DNA of 64,000 bases from Typhlomys cinereus. Taxonomy: Eukaryota > Chordata > Mammalia > Rodentia > Platacanthomyidae. The stretch covers positions 1,270,470 through 1,334,469 of the forward strand of contig JALPQD010000404.1 of NCBI GenBank assembly GCA_023101885.1, given 5' to 3'. The notes beneath the pieces are model-generated. The model was not told the DNA's origin, searched no databases, and saw only the letters and a program-made list of their open reading frames with translations. The position numbers and the translations under genes were made by a program. Every line of letters begins with the position of its first letter. Positions within the stretch are counted from its first letter, which is position 1. Positions 43,950 through 55,775 of the stretch are shown in pieces.

Positions 43950-45020
43950 TACCAAACCCACTCAGCCCATCTTGTTACACTCGTATGTAAATCTATGCAT
44001 TATCTAAAGTAATTGCAAGGATTATGAACAGAAGGGATGGGGTTGGAGGGCCACACCAGAAACAAGGAGTGAAGTGACCATGTTACAGTAGAGAAAATAG
44101 GCCTCCATCAAAGACTGCAAGAAAGTAGTGTGACACCTAGTTAAGTTCACTGACATTTGTTCCTGATCATTTACAACTAAGGGGGTATGAACTCACCAGA
44201 AGGGGAGGTCATATAGTCCGGCAGATTAAAAAGTAACCATTTTTCAAATGGGTGATTGACCCCTCCCATTTCCCAATGCCATATGACCCTGCGATTCCAC
44301 TTTTGGGTATAAGTATTACATCTACCCTTGAATGTGCTCTTATAGTAAGACTCCAGTTTAACAGCTTTCTGTCTCTGGCCAGGGGGTGACATACAGTGCC
44401 TATCACGATGGAGTGAAGGGCATTGCAGGAGCAACAAAACTGCAAAAGAAAATCAACAAACCACTCCAGAATTTCAGAGACTCTATATCAACCACCTAGA
44501 ACTAGGCCAGACTAATCTCTCCCCATCCTGAAGCTCAGGGAAATTTGCGGAAGAAGGGGTGGTAAGAGTGTAAGAGCAAAAGGATGGGAGGAGCAATAAA
44601 TTGCAAGATACTCCACACAAGTTAGGGCCGAAGAAATCATAATTGGACATTGCATGCCCGGCGCAATGTCCAACACACTATTGACCTCACAAAGTCTAGC
44701 ATCTGCTAAAGGCACCAAGATCCTTGGAGGCAAAGGATTGACAGCCACAGTAGTGTTCCTATGCTTAAGGGGAACACAGGAAAGGGTTCAGGGAAATTCC
44801 ACTGGGTCCTTGTACGTCATCGGAGAGGAGGTCCCAGAGGAGAGTCAGGCATGCACAAGAAAGGACTCTGGGAATTGGGGCGGGAGGCACTGGGGGATGG
44901 GGAGGGAGGGGTGAGGGGAGGGGGAGCAGGGGGTTCGGGGGGAGGAGGAGGGAAGGAGCGAACTGGTGTACCTATTAAGTTTGTATGAGCTGAAATAATA
45001 ATAAAAATGTATGAAAATTT
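43950..45020 (+). other. L1-K 3' UTR
   Basis: About 1.07 kb from the ORF2 stop to the terminal TGAGCTGAAATAATAATAAAAATG. It contains a 38-bp filler copied from ORF2 (44275-44312) and the G-rich tract. It matches the 3' UTRs of L1-F, L1-J and L1-P. Confidence 0.9.
44873..44957 (+). repeat. G-rich polypurine tract of the L1-K 3' UTR (G-quadruplex capable)
   Basis: At least eight runs of three or more G within 85 bases, for example GGGGGATGGGGAGGGAGGGG. A G-rich polypurine tract in the 3' UTR is a known conserved feature of mammalian L1. Related tracts occur at 7450-7620, 45790-45900 and 47975-48080. Confidence 0.9.
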
Positions 45021-45946
45021 TATAAAAAAAAAACAGAACATAGGCTACCATCAAGGACTGCAAGTAAGTAATGAGACATCTAGTTAAGGTCACACACTTT
45101 CCTTCCTGTTCAATTGCAACTAATGGGGTATGAGCTCACCAGACAGGGAGGGCATAGAGTCTGGCAGATAAAAGGTAACCATATTACAATTGTGAGACTG
45201 ACCACCCTCCCCTCAGTCTCATACCCTTATTCTATCTACCTGTGAATCTACTCTTATAATAAGACTATTTTAACAGCCTTTTATCTCTAGCCAGGGTGAC
45301 ATCCAATACCCATAAGGATGGAGCTAAGGGAAATGTAGGAGCAGCAAAACTGAAAAAAAAAAAATCAACATACCATAATTTGGAACATCAGAGACTCTGC
45401 ATCAACCACCTAGAACTAGGCCAGCGTAATCTCACCCCATCCCAAAACTCAGGGAAATTTGCAGAAGAGGGGGCAATAAGATTGTAAGAGCTTAAAGATG
45501 GGGGAGGAGCAACATATGGAAGATATTCCATACAAGTTAGCGCCAAAGTAATCAAAATAGGACTTTGCATAACCTGTGCTCTGACCAATATATCTGACCC
45601 CCCAAAGTGTAGCATGGATCACAGGCACTAGGATCTTTAGAGGCAAGGGAATAACAGCCAGAATAATGTTCCTGTACTGAAGGGGAATACACACACACAA
45701 AAAAAGCTCTAGGCAATGCTACTGTGTCCTTACACCTCATCAGAGAGGAGGACTCAGAAGGAAGTTTTGACATGCACACTAAAGGAAGCTCCAGGAATGG
45801 GAGAGGGGGTGGTAGAGCGCTAGGGGACACTGGGAGAAGGAAGGGGCAAGGGGGAAGGGAGCAAGGGGAATCCAGGGAAGGGTGGAAGGAGGGAGCAGAA
45901 TGGGGTACTTATCAACTTTATATCAGTGGAAGAAATAAAAAAACAG

Positions 45947-48155
45947 CCTGGTACTGGCTTCAAAATAGGCACAGAGATCAATAGATTAGGGTTGAAGACC
46001 CAGATATAAACCCATGCAATTACAGCCATTTGATCTTTGAAGAAGTGGCCCAAAAAAAATCCAATGGAGAAAGAACAGCATCTTCAACAAATGGTGCTGG
46101 CAAAACTGGATGTCCACATGCAGAAGATTAAAACTGGACCCTTGCTTGTCACCATGTACAAGACTTAATTCCAAATGGAATTTGGACCTTGATGTAACGC
46201 CAGAGACTATAAAAATCTTAGTTGAAAGGGTAGGGAACTCCCTCGATCTGATTGGACTAGACCAACAGTACCTAAACGGAAATCCAATAGCACAGTCACC
46301 ACAACCAACACTCAATAGATGGGATCTTATGAAATTAAAGATCTTTTGTTCAGAGCAGAATGGCAACCCACGGAATGGGAGAAAATCTTCACTAACCATA
46401 TATCTGATAGAGATCTATCATCCAGAGTGCACAAATACATAGAAAACTGAACACCAAAGAAACAAATGGCCCAAAATAAAAATGGGCCTTGGAACTTAAA
46501 CGAAACTTTACCAGGGACAAAATTGAAATGTCTCACAAATATCTTAAAAAATGCTCCACATCTTAGTCATCAGGGAAATGCAAAACCTCCCTGAGATATC
46601 ATCTCACCCCTGTCAGGATGGCAAAAATCCACAATACAAACAACACCAAATGCTGGAGAGGATGTGGCAGGAAGCCAACTCTCCTACATTGCTTGTGGGA
46701 GTACAGGCTTATACAATCACTCTGGCGAGCCATCTGGCGATTCTTAAAAAAGTTAAAATTGAAATATCATATGACCCTGCTATTCCACTTTTGGGAATAA
46801 TCCCCCATACAGCAAAAATTCACCTCAATAGCACAAGCATGACATAGCAGTACTTTTTAGAATAGCAAAGTCATGGAATTGTCACAAATGCCCAACAGTT
46901 GACGAGTGGATAAGGAAAATGTGGTACATTTATACACTGCAATACTATTCAGCCATCAAATATGATGAATTAATTCAATTTGCTGGGAAATGGATGGAAT
47001 TAGAAAAAATTATATTGACTGAAGTATTTCAGACACAGAAAATCAAGTGCCATATGTACTCCCTAATAGGTGGATCCTAGTACCTAACCACTTAGTGACA
47101 CACTCAAAGATAAATCTCTGAAATACCTACAATAACTGCAAAGATTATAAACAGGAAAGAAGGGGAAGGAGGGCCCCACCAGAAACAAGGAGAGAGGGAA
47201 GCATGCTACAGCAGAGAAAATAGTCTACCATCAAGTACTGCAAGTAACTAATGAGACATCAGGTTAAGCTCACAGACTTTCCTTCCTTATCACTTGAAAC
47301 TAATGGGGTTTGATATCACCAGATAGGGAGGGCATAGAGTCTGGCAGATACAAGGTAACCGTCCTGCAAATGGGATACTGATCCCCCCTCCTTGCCACTG
47401 TCTCCTACTCTTATTCCATCTACCTTTGAATCTACTCTTATAATAAGACTCTATTTTAACAGCCTTTTATCTCTGGCTAGGAAGTGACATCCAATACCCA
47501 TCAGGATGGAGCCAAAGGCAGTGCCGGAGCAGCAAAACTGAAAAAAAAAAATCAGAAACCGTCATTCCAAACATCAGAGACTCTACATTAATCATCAGGA
47601 CCCAGGCCAACCTAATCTCTCCCCATCCCAATAGTCAGGGAAATTTTCAGAAGAGGAGGCGATAAGATTGTAAGTACCTAAAGATGAGGATGAGCAACAA
47701 TGTGCAAGATACTCCACACATGTTAGGTCCGAAGTAATCATAATAGGACTTTACATGATCTGTGCAATGACCAACATGTCATTGATCCACCAAAATCTAG
47801 CATGGATCACAGGCACTAGGATCCTTATGGTCAAGGCATTAACAGCCACAGTAGTGTTCCCAGTCTAAAGGGGAACACAAGAATGAGCTCTAGGCAAAGC
47901 TACTGAGTCCTTACACCTCATCAGAGAAGAGGACCTAGAAGCAAGTTTGACATGCATTGTAAAGGATGCCCCAGGAATGGGGGGTGGGGTACTGGGAGAA
48001 AGGGAAGGAGGAGGGGAGAGGAAGGGAAAAAGGGGGAGGGAGCAAGATGATCCAGGGAAGGATGGAGGGAGGCAGGGAATGGGGTACCTATCAAGTTTGT
48101 ATAAGTGGAAAAATTAAATAAAAAAATAAAAATAAAAGGAGAGTAAAAAAAAAAA
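45947..48155 (+). mobile_element. L1-J, right part: ORF2 C-terminal region, 3' UTR, poly(A)
   Basis: It begins CCTGGTACTGG, exactly the L1 sequence that should follow the point where L1-J was cut at 38685. ORF2 pieces at 46110-46442 and 46551-46847; ORF2 end near 47080 (CTCCCTAATAGGTGGATCCTAG); 3' UTR; A-rich tail 48109-48155. Confidence 0.88.
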
Positions 48156-49555
48156 GAAAAATAAGAGAATCTTCAACCAATTTTGCTGTCAAAACTGGAT
48201 ATCCAGATACAGAAGATTGAAATTGGACCTGTACTTGTCACCTTGCACAAAAATTAATTCCAAATGGAGGAAGGACCTTAATATTAGCCGAGAAACTATA
48301 AAAACCCTAGTTGAAAGAGGAGGGAATTCTCTCCAGTGGATTGGGCTAAGCCTACATTTCCTAAACATATAACCAATAGCAGAGGCACTCAACAAATGGG
48401 ATGTTCTGAAATTAAGGAGCTTCTGTTCAGCTAAAGACATCTTACACTGAGCAAAAAGGCAACCCACAGAATGAGAGAAAATCTTCACTAATCACATATT
48501 TGATAGAACTCTATTATTTAGAAAGCACGAAGAACTTAACAAAATAAACACCAAGAAGACAAATAGCCCAATTAAAAAATGGGTCTGGGAACTCAAAAGA
48601 AACTTTCTCAGTGACAAGAGCAAAATGTCTAACAAATATCTTAAAAAATTCTCCATGTCACTTGCCATCATGAAAATGCAAAACTACCCTGAGATAACAT
48701 CTTACTCTTGTCCAGATGGGAAATATCTACAATACTAACAACACCAAATGGTGGAAATGATATGCAGAAATAGGAAGGCTCATACATTCCTGGTAGGAAG
48801 GCAGGCTTATAAAACCACTCTAGAGATCAGTATGGTGATTTTTTAAAAAAGTAAGGATTGAAATGACATATGCCCCTGCTATACCACTACTGGGAATAAT
48901 CCCCCCAAATGCATCAATTCAGTACAGTGACATGAGCACAACCATGGTCAGTGCAGCACTATTTACAATAGGAGTCGTGGAACCAACCCAAATGCCCAAC
49001 AGTTGACGAATGGATAAAGAAAATGTGGTACATTTATACAATGGAATAATAGCCATCAAAAATGATAAATTAATGAAATTTCTGGGAAATGGAAGGAATT
49101 ATAAGAAATTATATTGAGTGAGGTATCCCAGACACAGAAATTTAGATGCCCTCTGTACTCCCTAATAAGTAGATCCTAGTTACAAACAAACTTAATGATA
49201 TACTCAAAGGGAAATCTGTTTAATCAGAAAGGATTATAACAGAAGGAAACGGAAGGAGGACCTCAAAAGAAAGGAGACAGGAGGACAAGCTTCAATAGAG
49301 AAATTAGCCCAAGGTCATGTACTGCATATAAGAAGATAGACATCTTATGCAGCTCACTCTTACTTCCTTTCCTGTTCACTTGGAACTGAACAGGTTTGAT
49401 TTCTCCAGTCAGGGAGGATATAGGAACTGGCAATCAGATAATAAACAACCAGCAATGACAGACTGACCCCTCTCACTGCAGTGTCCTACTTCTATTCTTC
49501 CATCTACCTTTGAGTCTCTTCTTATTTTAAGATCTTCATTTAAACAGTCATTTAT
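48156..49555 (+). mobile_element. L1-P, right part: ORF2 C-terminal region and 3' UTR
   Basis: It resumes at AGAATCTTCAACCAATTTTG (48164), corresponding to L1-K about 42908, the point where L1-P was cut by L1-J at 34706. ORF2 end near 49178 (CTCCCTAATAAGTAGATCCTAG). The 3' UTR stops at about 49555, where a non-L1 segment begins. Confidence 0.85.
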
Positions 49556-50091
49556 TGTTGGAGGGCAGGTCAGAAATGGAGCACCTGCCATGACCATAGG
49601 CCTATGTCCACCTCTTCTTTGCCTCAATTGCTGTCCTGCCCCACATCTTTTCTGCCTCCTTGGTCAATATTTTTGATATGCCTTGTACCTAACATTCATG
49701 TAGGGTTTTAGGCAATTTTAGAGCAGCCATTATGGGGTAGTCTCTGGAGGGCCTAGAAAGCCATCCCCCACTTCTGCGATTACCCGGTATGAACATTCTC
49801 CACATCTAGGGAAGAACTGACTGCCATCCTCCACATACACAAAGTGGTCAACTTTCCCCAACCTTTGCTTATGAAAGAATATGGAGATTAGTTCTCCAAA
49901 GCAGATAAGCTAAATCCATTAAAAGAAACAGCCCCACCTCGAAGTGGGCTGAAGATCAACTGTGATGGGCCCCAATGTGAGCTAACCAAGAAGAAAATCC
50001 ATTTTTCTGGAGTCCATAAGTTCCATTCTTCCTCTCTAGCAATAAACTTCACTTTAATCTTCTACACATGTTCTGGTTTTCATCTTCGACA
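49556..50091 (+). mobile_element. LTR-like segment (candidate solo LTR)
   Basis: It begins TGTTGGAGGGCAGG and ends ...TTTTCATCTTCGACA, with AATAAA at 50041 followed by a T/G-rich stretch, like the R-U5 region of an endogenous retroviral LTR. Length is about 536 bp. No matching TSD was found (TTTAT at left, TGGAA at right), so the boundaries are uncertain. Confidence 0.4.
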
Positions 50092-50364
50092 TGGAAGAGA
50101 GGGACCAGGCTGAACAGGCAGTACTGAAGACAACTAGGACAGTCCTTCTCACAGCAGAAATAGCTGCAGCTGCCAGAATCTCAAGAGAGCCTGGCCCCTG
50201 GGAGTGCTTGTTGTTTCAGGGAGAAAAGAAGTAATTATTTCATAAAACCTGAAAACATTCCAAATATTATTCTACAAGTGGTTGGACATAAATCTATACC
50301 AGTATTCCAACCATAACATAATGTTACAGAGTCTAAATACATTACAATTACTTGAAATATTTCT
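50092..50364. other. Unassigned sequence
   Basis: It could be internal retroviral sequence continuing from the LTR-like segment, or flanking DNA. No ORF. Confidence 0.3.
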
Positions 50365-50421
50365 TTTTTAACAAAAATTTTATTTATTCATTGTGCATGT
50401 GTGTGTGTATATATATGTGTT

Positions 50422-50482
<61 letters not shown>

Positions 50483-50708
50483 GCACTGTGTGACTCTGTG
50501 GAGGAGCAAGAGTGACTTCTTGAAGTATCCCGGTTTGCTTTTACCTCCTTTGTGCTTCACTGAAATTTTCCAGGCTCTGTCCATTTGGGCCAGAAATGCA
50601 GGCTGCCACCATATCCACCTGGCATTTTTTACATGGGACATGTGATCTGAACTTAGAACCTCTGCTTGCAAGGCAGAGTCTGAACACCTGGACTATCTCT
50701 CCAACCTC
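50365..50708 (-). mobile_element. tRNA-derived SINE, copy 2, with a long (TG)n / (CA)n tract
   Basis: In minus orientation it starts GGTTGGAGAGATAGTCCAGG, has a 230-bp body, a long (CA)n tract (plus-strand TG repeat, 50398-50476) and the tail GCACAATGAATAAATAAAAT. Same family and same plan as the copy at 3264-3551. Likely TSD: TACTTGAAATATTTCT (50349-50364) and TATTTGAACCATTTCT (50709-50724), 13 of 16 alike. Confidence 0.85.
50398..50476 (+). repeat. (TG)n microsatellite inside the SINE
   Basis: Nearly pure GT repeat with TATATATATG interruptions. Confidence 0.97.
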
Positions 50709-50724
50709 TATTTGAACCATTTCT

Positions 50725-51058
50725 AAACTGATGGATAACACGTTTCTTTCTGCATGTTTTTGCTACTAGAAAAATTACAAGGACTCCAGAACATTCAAGT
50801 CTGAAAGAAGCTGATGAGTAGTCTAGGCCAGAATTAGGAGACAGAGAGGCAACTGAACCATACAGCAGCTGCAGAGAGACACCAGAGCAATGCAGATGCC
50901 CGAGGACACTCTTCTAACAAGTTCCGGAGCAGAGAGCTCTAGTGGTGCAGTTTTAGTAGGTGGAGGCTTTTTGGAATCATCTCTGCCATTGTATGTAACC
51001 CCATCCATATTCTTTTAAGTAACCCAAATAAACTTGCTGTTTCAAAAACTTTTAAAGC
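50725..51058. other. Unassigned sequence
   Basis: No recognisable element or gene. Confidence 0.35.
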
Positions 51059-51224
51059 AAATCTTCTTAAAGAAAGGGAGGGAGGAGGAAAGGAAAGGGA
51101 AAAGGGAAGGAGCAAGGGGATCCAGGGAAGGGAGGAGGGAGGGAGGGGACCGGTGTACCTATTAACTTTGTGTGATTGGAAAAATAATTAATTAATTAAT
51201 TAATTGAAAAAAAAGAAAATCTTC
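51059..51224 (+). mobile_element. Short L1 3'-end insertion with an 8-bp TSD
   Basis: Purine-rich L1 3' tract followed by GGTGTACCTATTAACTTTGTGTG, an (ATTA)n stretch and an A tail. AAATCTTC flanks it (51059-51066 and 51217-51224). Confidence 0.82.
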
Positions 51225-53010
51225 AGTAGAAAACAACAATGGGGATCTGGTGGTGATGTCCAGAGTGACTGTGAAGAGATGATGTATGAAATTCTCAAAG
51301 AATAAATAGAAATATTATGAAAATTAAAAATGTAAAATGCTGCATGAAATGAAATGCAGGTTAAGATTCCATTTTGCATTGGTATTTCTGAATTTTTCAT
51401 CTGTATATGCAATTGTATGGGATGGGGGAGACAATGTGATTACTCTGGTCTTTTGGTGCCTCTTTATTGTGGAGATTGGTACTGCATAACATGAGACTTG
51501 TAGACCACCATTAATCCTAATTTTGTGGTCCACAAATACAGACAGACATGAGGACAGAAAAGACAGGGAAAGATGGAAAGAAGAGATAGGAAGAAAGGAG
51601 GGGAATGGGGAAGGGACATGGATAGAAACCAATTAATTTCTGAAAATAAAAATAAATTTTAACAAGTTAAAACGTAAATCAAATTGTTGTCAAACAAAGA
51701 ATTGGTTTGCCCTATATGTTATTCATCCATACAAACTTATCACATATAATAATGTAGTTAAGACTCTTTCTGAAGTGTATGCTATAAGGAGATGGAAACA
51801 AGGAGTTAACTGGAGTTACCTAGTGCAAAGCTGTGGTAAGTTCCTTATTTTAGTGAAGATTAATTATCAATCAGATATTAACTAGAACACAACAGTTGTG
51901 ACCTCACCAAGAAACCACTGGGTCAAGAGAACATGTGCATGCTGGAGCAGAGATTCCAGTGGATGTAGGTACATGTACAAAGATTCCAGTCTACTGATTC
52001 CCAGGTATCTTGGGAGGATCTGCCTTGTCTTTAAGTCTGTGTTGCTCTCCTCAGGCCAGCCACTTCTCATAAGCACCATGAACAGCTTGTATTGGAAAAT
52101 ACTTTATTGCTGTTCTTCCTTTAGCCAATATGTTTTTGCACAGCACAGGAAATAATGCACTTATTATAAAGAGAGCAGTTTTTGCTGTTACTAAATTGAC
52201 ATAGGTGAGTATGTGTGTGTGTGTCTGTGTGTGTGTATGCGTGTGTGCATGGAAAACCTTTGATGACTTCAAGTAGCCATAATAGGCTGCCTCAAAGTCT
52301 GGTCTTAATATCTCTTCACAGGTAAACCCATGGGCTCATTGTCAAGTTTTCACATGAAGGTGTCTGGTTCAATCCCATTTTTCCTTTATTGAAATAATTT
52401 TACTTATATTTTGAAAAACGCATGCATATAACATGTTTTTGTCATATTTATATTAGTTTTTTCTCATCTCATAACACACCACTTATACCCCTGTTTTTTA
52501 AAGTAGGTAATTCACACATTTGCATATCATTTGAAAATAAGCTAATCATGATTCAAATCGATGACCTATATATGCATGGGTAAGTGGGTATTTACCAGTT
52601 CATATCTAAGTAACATTAGTTACACTGCTGAATAAATTGATGTACACTCATCCTACTTTCTTGTCACCATGGTTGTTCTTGCACTCAGTCATACCTGGGG
52701 AAAATTGTCACTATCTAGTGCATTACATCTAAATTCAGTGAAAGGTGGTCAGCAAAGAGGATGGGTCCACATCAGTTTTAATTTAGTTTCTCCATATTAC
52801 ATGATCAAAGTCATATCTCAATTTCAAATATACTATTGTTGCAATACCTTCGGCACTACATTAACAATATCCTTCATTTTAGTTTTTATACAGTAGATAT
52901 AAGTCGTAGCCAATGACATGGAGAGACTCCACATTCTCTCACTTACAACAAGCATGCAATAACAATGAAAGAAGCTTCTAGCGTGTATCATCATGATAGA
53001 AATCCCCACA
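51225..53010. other. Mostly unassigned sequence
   Basis: A purine-rich stretch at 51540-51620 ending in AAAATAAAAATAAATTTT may be another old L1 3' end. A TG-rich microsatellite lies at 52204-52252. No gene is recognised. Confidence 0.35.
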
Positions 53011-53545
53011 GAGCGGTCCACTCGTCAACTGTTAGGCATATAGGTTGATTCCATGACTTTGCTATTATAAATAGTGCTACCATGAATATGGTTGTGCTCA
53101 TGTCACTATAGAGAATTTCTGCATTATAGGGGATTATTCTCAATAGTGGTACAGCTGGGCCACATGGCATTTCAATTTTTAACTTTTCTAGAAATTACCA
53201 TACTGATCACCAGAGTGTTTGTATGAGCCTGCATTCCCAGCAGCAATGTATCAGAGTTCCCCTTCTCTACACATCCTCTCCAGCATTTGGTGTTGTTTGT
53301 ATGGATTTTTGCCATCTGGACTGGGGTGAGATTATATCTGTGGGTAGTTTTAATTTGCATTTCCCTGATGGCTAGGGAGGCAGATCATTTTGGATGATAT
53401 TTGCTAGTTATTTTCATTTCACCCTGGGAAAGGTTCTGTCAAGTTCCAAGGTCCATTTCAAATTGGACTGTTTACTTCCTTGGTGTTCACTATTTTGAGT
53501 ATTTTGTGTACCCTGGATATTAGTCCATTATGAGATGTGTGGTTG
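53011..53545 (-). mobile_element. L1 ORF2 C-terminal fragment
   Basis: Antisense landmarks: GTCCACTCGTCAACTGTTAGGC near 53016, CACATCCTCTCCAGCATTTGG near 53269 and TTTGCATTTCCCTGATGGC near 53354. The left and right ends are truncated. Confidence 0.85.
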
Positions 53546-53684
53546 GAAATAGAATTCAATAAACAATGAACATAATACTTTTTAATATAATCAGAAAACA
53601 AAATAACATCTACTGATGTAAAGATAACTAATATTATAACAATTTATCTTTAGAAAGAGAGAAAACTAATTTGTGCCTTCTACT

Positions 53685-54627
53685 TCATTCACTAAACACA
53701 TGAGCTATGTTTACAGAGAGTATTTGTAAATAGAAATTTTTTTTGTTTCTGACATAAGTGACTGAGTTCCTTTCTGGTCTTAACAAAATAATGTAGCACT
53801 TGGGGGCAAAAATGCAGCCCAGGATACCAGCACTGGAGGCCAAGATAGAGAAGACTTCCATAGGCACCATGTCCTTCCCCTTGGTGCTGTGGTAGACAGG
53901 CAGGAAGGTGATCCAGATACTGCAGAACACCAGCATGCTGAAGGTCAGGAACTTGGCTTCATTGAATGTGGCAGGAAGGTTCCTGGACAAGAACACCAGT
54001 GTGTAGCTCCCAAGGGCCAGGGAACAGAGATATCCCAGGACACAGTAGAAGGCAATGATTGAGACTTTGTTGCACAATATGATGATGGGGCCAGGTTCAG
54101 AATGATCATTCATATCAATGAAGGGGGGACAGGTACCCAACCATATTTCACAGAGAACAAGTTGGATAAAGGTACAGAGAACAATGAAGAAATTTGGGGC
54201 TTTTGATTTCCTTAACAACTTAATCATTCTGCTTGGAGTAGTAATCTTGAAAGTGATAAGTACAGTCATGGTTTGGCCAACACAGTGGAAAGAGCCACAG
54301 TAAACAGAAATCCAAATGTGTGCTGCTGCAGGACGCAGGTGGCTGTGTTAGGATGGCCAATGAAGAACAAGGAGCAGAGAAAACAGAAAATGAGACTGAT
54401 GAGCAGCATGTAACCAAGAGCCCAGTCATTGGCCTTGACAATGGGAGTCTCTTGGTGCTTCACCAAAATCCCAAGAACAGCAGCAGTGAGTGCAGAGAAA
54501 ACCAGGGCCATACTTGTCAGAGTCATTCCAAAGGGGTCCTCATAAGACACAAATGTGACAGCTTTCGAGGCAACGGTTTTGCTCTGTATTTGCAAACTTT
54601 CTGGACACTTCACACATTGATCCACAT
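53685..54627 (-). pseudogene. V2R exon 6: seven-transmembrane domain and C-terminus
   Basis: Acceptor AG at 54629-54628; phase-1 entry gives D-V-D-Q-C-V-K-C. The first part (to 54266) covers TM1-TM3 (YEDPFGMTLTSMALVFSALT..., HPNTATCVLQQHTFGFLFTV). One A is missing in the codons for AKT near 54272-54274, and the frame continues from 54269 as TVLITFKITTPS..., with NLPATFNEAKFLTFSMLVFC and PVYHSTKGK typical of V2R TM5-TM6. A second scar lies near 54571-54600: two compensating shifts removed the conserved cysteine of the CPES...CLQ linker, with 6 bp net loss. Stop at 53685-53687. Confidence 0.96.
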
Positions 54628-55189
54628 CTAGTATTAAGTGAATGTTATTGTGAGAGATGTTTTCTTGCCTCTTTTCTAAACCTCCTCCCACCACCAGATC
54701 TAGGAGAGGTAATTTATTTTCCATTGTTCATTCAGCTAAAAATAAATCAACTATCTATAATGAAGTATTCTAAATTCATGGATACCATCTGTAGATAACA
54801 GTAATATAGAAAGCCTGATGTCTTTTCCTCTCACTTAATATGCTTTTGGTGCATTTATAACAGTGTCTGAACTCATTTTCTTGCTATCTTATTACTTTGC
54901 TTGATAGCAATTTATTCCATGTACCACCTTGTTGTAAAATAAATCTCATTTTCCTTAGACATCATAAATTCAAAACAAAAAAGAAAATGTCTTTGGAATT
55001 AAATTTTGTCATTTTTAAATCAACAATTTTCCAATCTTATTTTCTGAAGAATCTTAAGTGAATGAATATTACAAATTTAACAATAATTTGAAAATTCCAA
55101 TATCAAAATGAAATACAGAAATTTTTGAATATTTTGTATTTACTATATGGAAATTGGACTTCTAGTATACTTCAGCTATTAGTTGTAGG

Positions 55190-55775
55190 TTTGTATACTA
55201 CATTAATCACCTGGAAACAGGCCAGCTGAATCTCTCCCCATCCTAAAGCTCAGGGAAACTTGCAGAAGAGAGAGCCACAAAATTGTAAGAGCCTGAAGAT
55301 GGGGAGGACCAATGATATGCAATATACTCCACACAAGTTAGGGTAGCAGTATCCATAATTGGAGTTTACATCACCTGCACAATGACTGACATGTTAATGG
55401 CCCCTCCAAAGTGTAGCATGGATCACAGACCAGACAGTAGGATACTTAGAGGCAAGGGGTTAACAGTCATAATAATGTTCCCATACTAACAGTGAGCTCC
55501 AGAAAGAACTATGGCCTATACCACTGAGTCCTTAGACTCAGTCCTTAGACTGAGTCCTTAGGGCTCAGAGGGAGGTTTGGAATTCACAGAATAGGATGCT
55601 TCAGGGAATGTGAGGGGGAAGAGAGAGGCACTTGGAGAAGGGGAGGAAGGGGGTTGAAAGAAAGGGGAAAAGAGGAAAAGAGTGCAAGGCAGTACCGGGG
55701 AGGGGTGGAGGGAGGGAGAGGACTAAGGTACTAATTGAGCTTTTATAATTGGGGAAAAAATAATAAAAGTAGAAA
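55190..55775 (+). mobile_element. L1 3' UTR in V2R intron
   Basis: The CCTGGAAACAGGCCAGCTGAATCTCTCCCC block, here at 55211-55240, matches the L1 3' UTR. A purine tract (55610-55725) and TATAATTGGGGAAAAAATAATAAAAG end follow. An odd mirror-like repeat GACTCAGTCCTTAGACTGAG lies at 55536-55555. Confidence 0.85.

Larger units (their letters stand above)
38694..45028 (+). mobile_element. L1-K: the youngest, nearly complete L1 (6.3 kb)
   Basis: Bounded by the 16-bp TSD. Order: GC-rich 5' UTR of only 307 bp (38694-39000), ORF1 (39001-40064), intergenic (40065-40114), ORF2 (40115-43949), 3' UTR (43950-45020) with a G-rich tract, and poly(A). It is the least decayed L1 here, yet both ORFs are broken. 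The 5' UTR lacks the roughly 850-bp segment found before ORF1 in L1-A, L1-G and L1-J; only about 47 bp before ORF1 is homologous. Confidence 0.93.
38678..45044 (+). repeat. 16-bp TSD of L1-K
   Basis: AAAAACAGAAAATAGG at 38678-38693 and AAAAACAGAACATAGG at 45029-45044 (15 of 16 alike). The right copy merges with the poly(A) tail of L1-K. Confidence 0.88.
38686..45938 (+). mobile_element. L1-L: 5'-truncated L1 3' UTR, split by L1-K
   Basis: The parts 38686-38693 (AAAATAGG) and 45045-45938 together form a 3'-UTR fragment starting at the GAAAATAGGC(C/T)(A/T)CCATCAA block of the L1 3' UTR. It ends in GGAAGAAATAAAAAAA. Its own TSD is AAAAACAG (38678-38685 and 45939-45946) in L1-J ORF2. Its G-rich tract lies at 45790-45900. 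Confidence 0.82.

Noticed and set aside
38694..45028. L1-K as a currently active retrotransposon
   Set aside because: ORF1 frameshift at about 39286, ORF2 stop at 40238, further shifts in the endonuclease region and a stop at 42333.
49556..50364. A full endogenous retrovirus following the LTR-like segment
   Set aside because: No gag, pol or env reading frame and no clear primer-binding site follow; only the LTR-like polyadenylation region is suggestive.
50352..50671. Open frames over the TG/CA repeat (plus 50352-50645 and minus 50671-50384)
   Set aside because: They are opened by the dinucleotide repeat and lie in a SINE.
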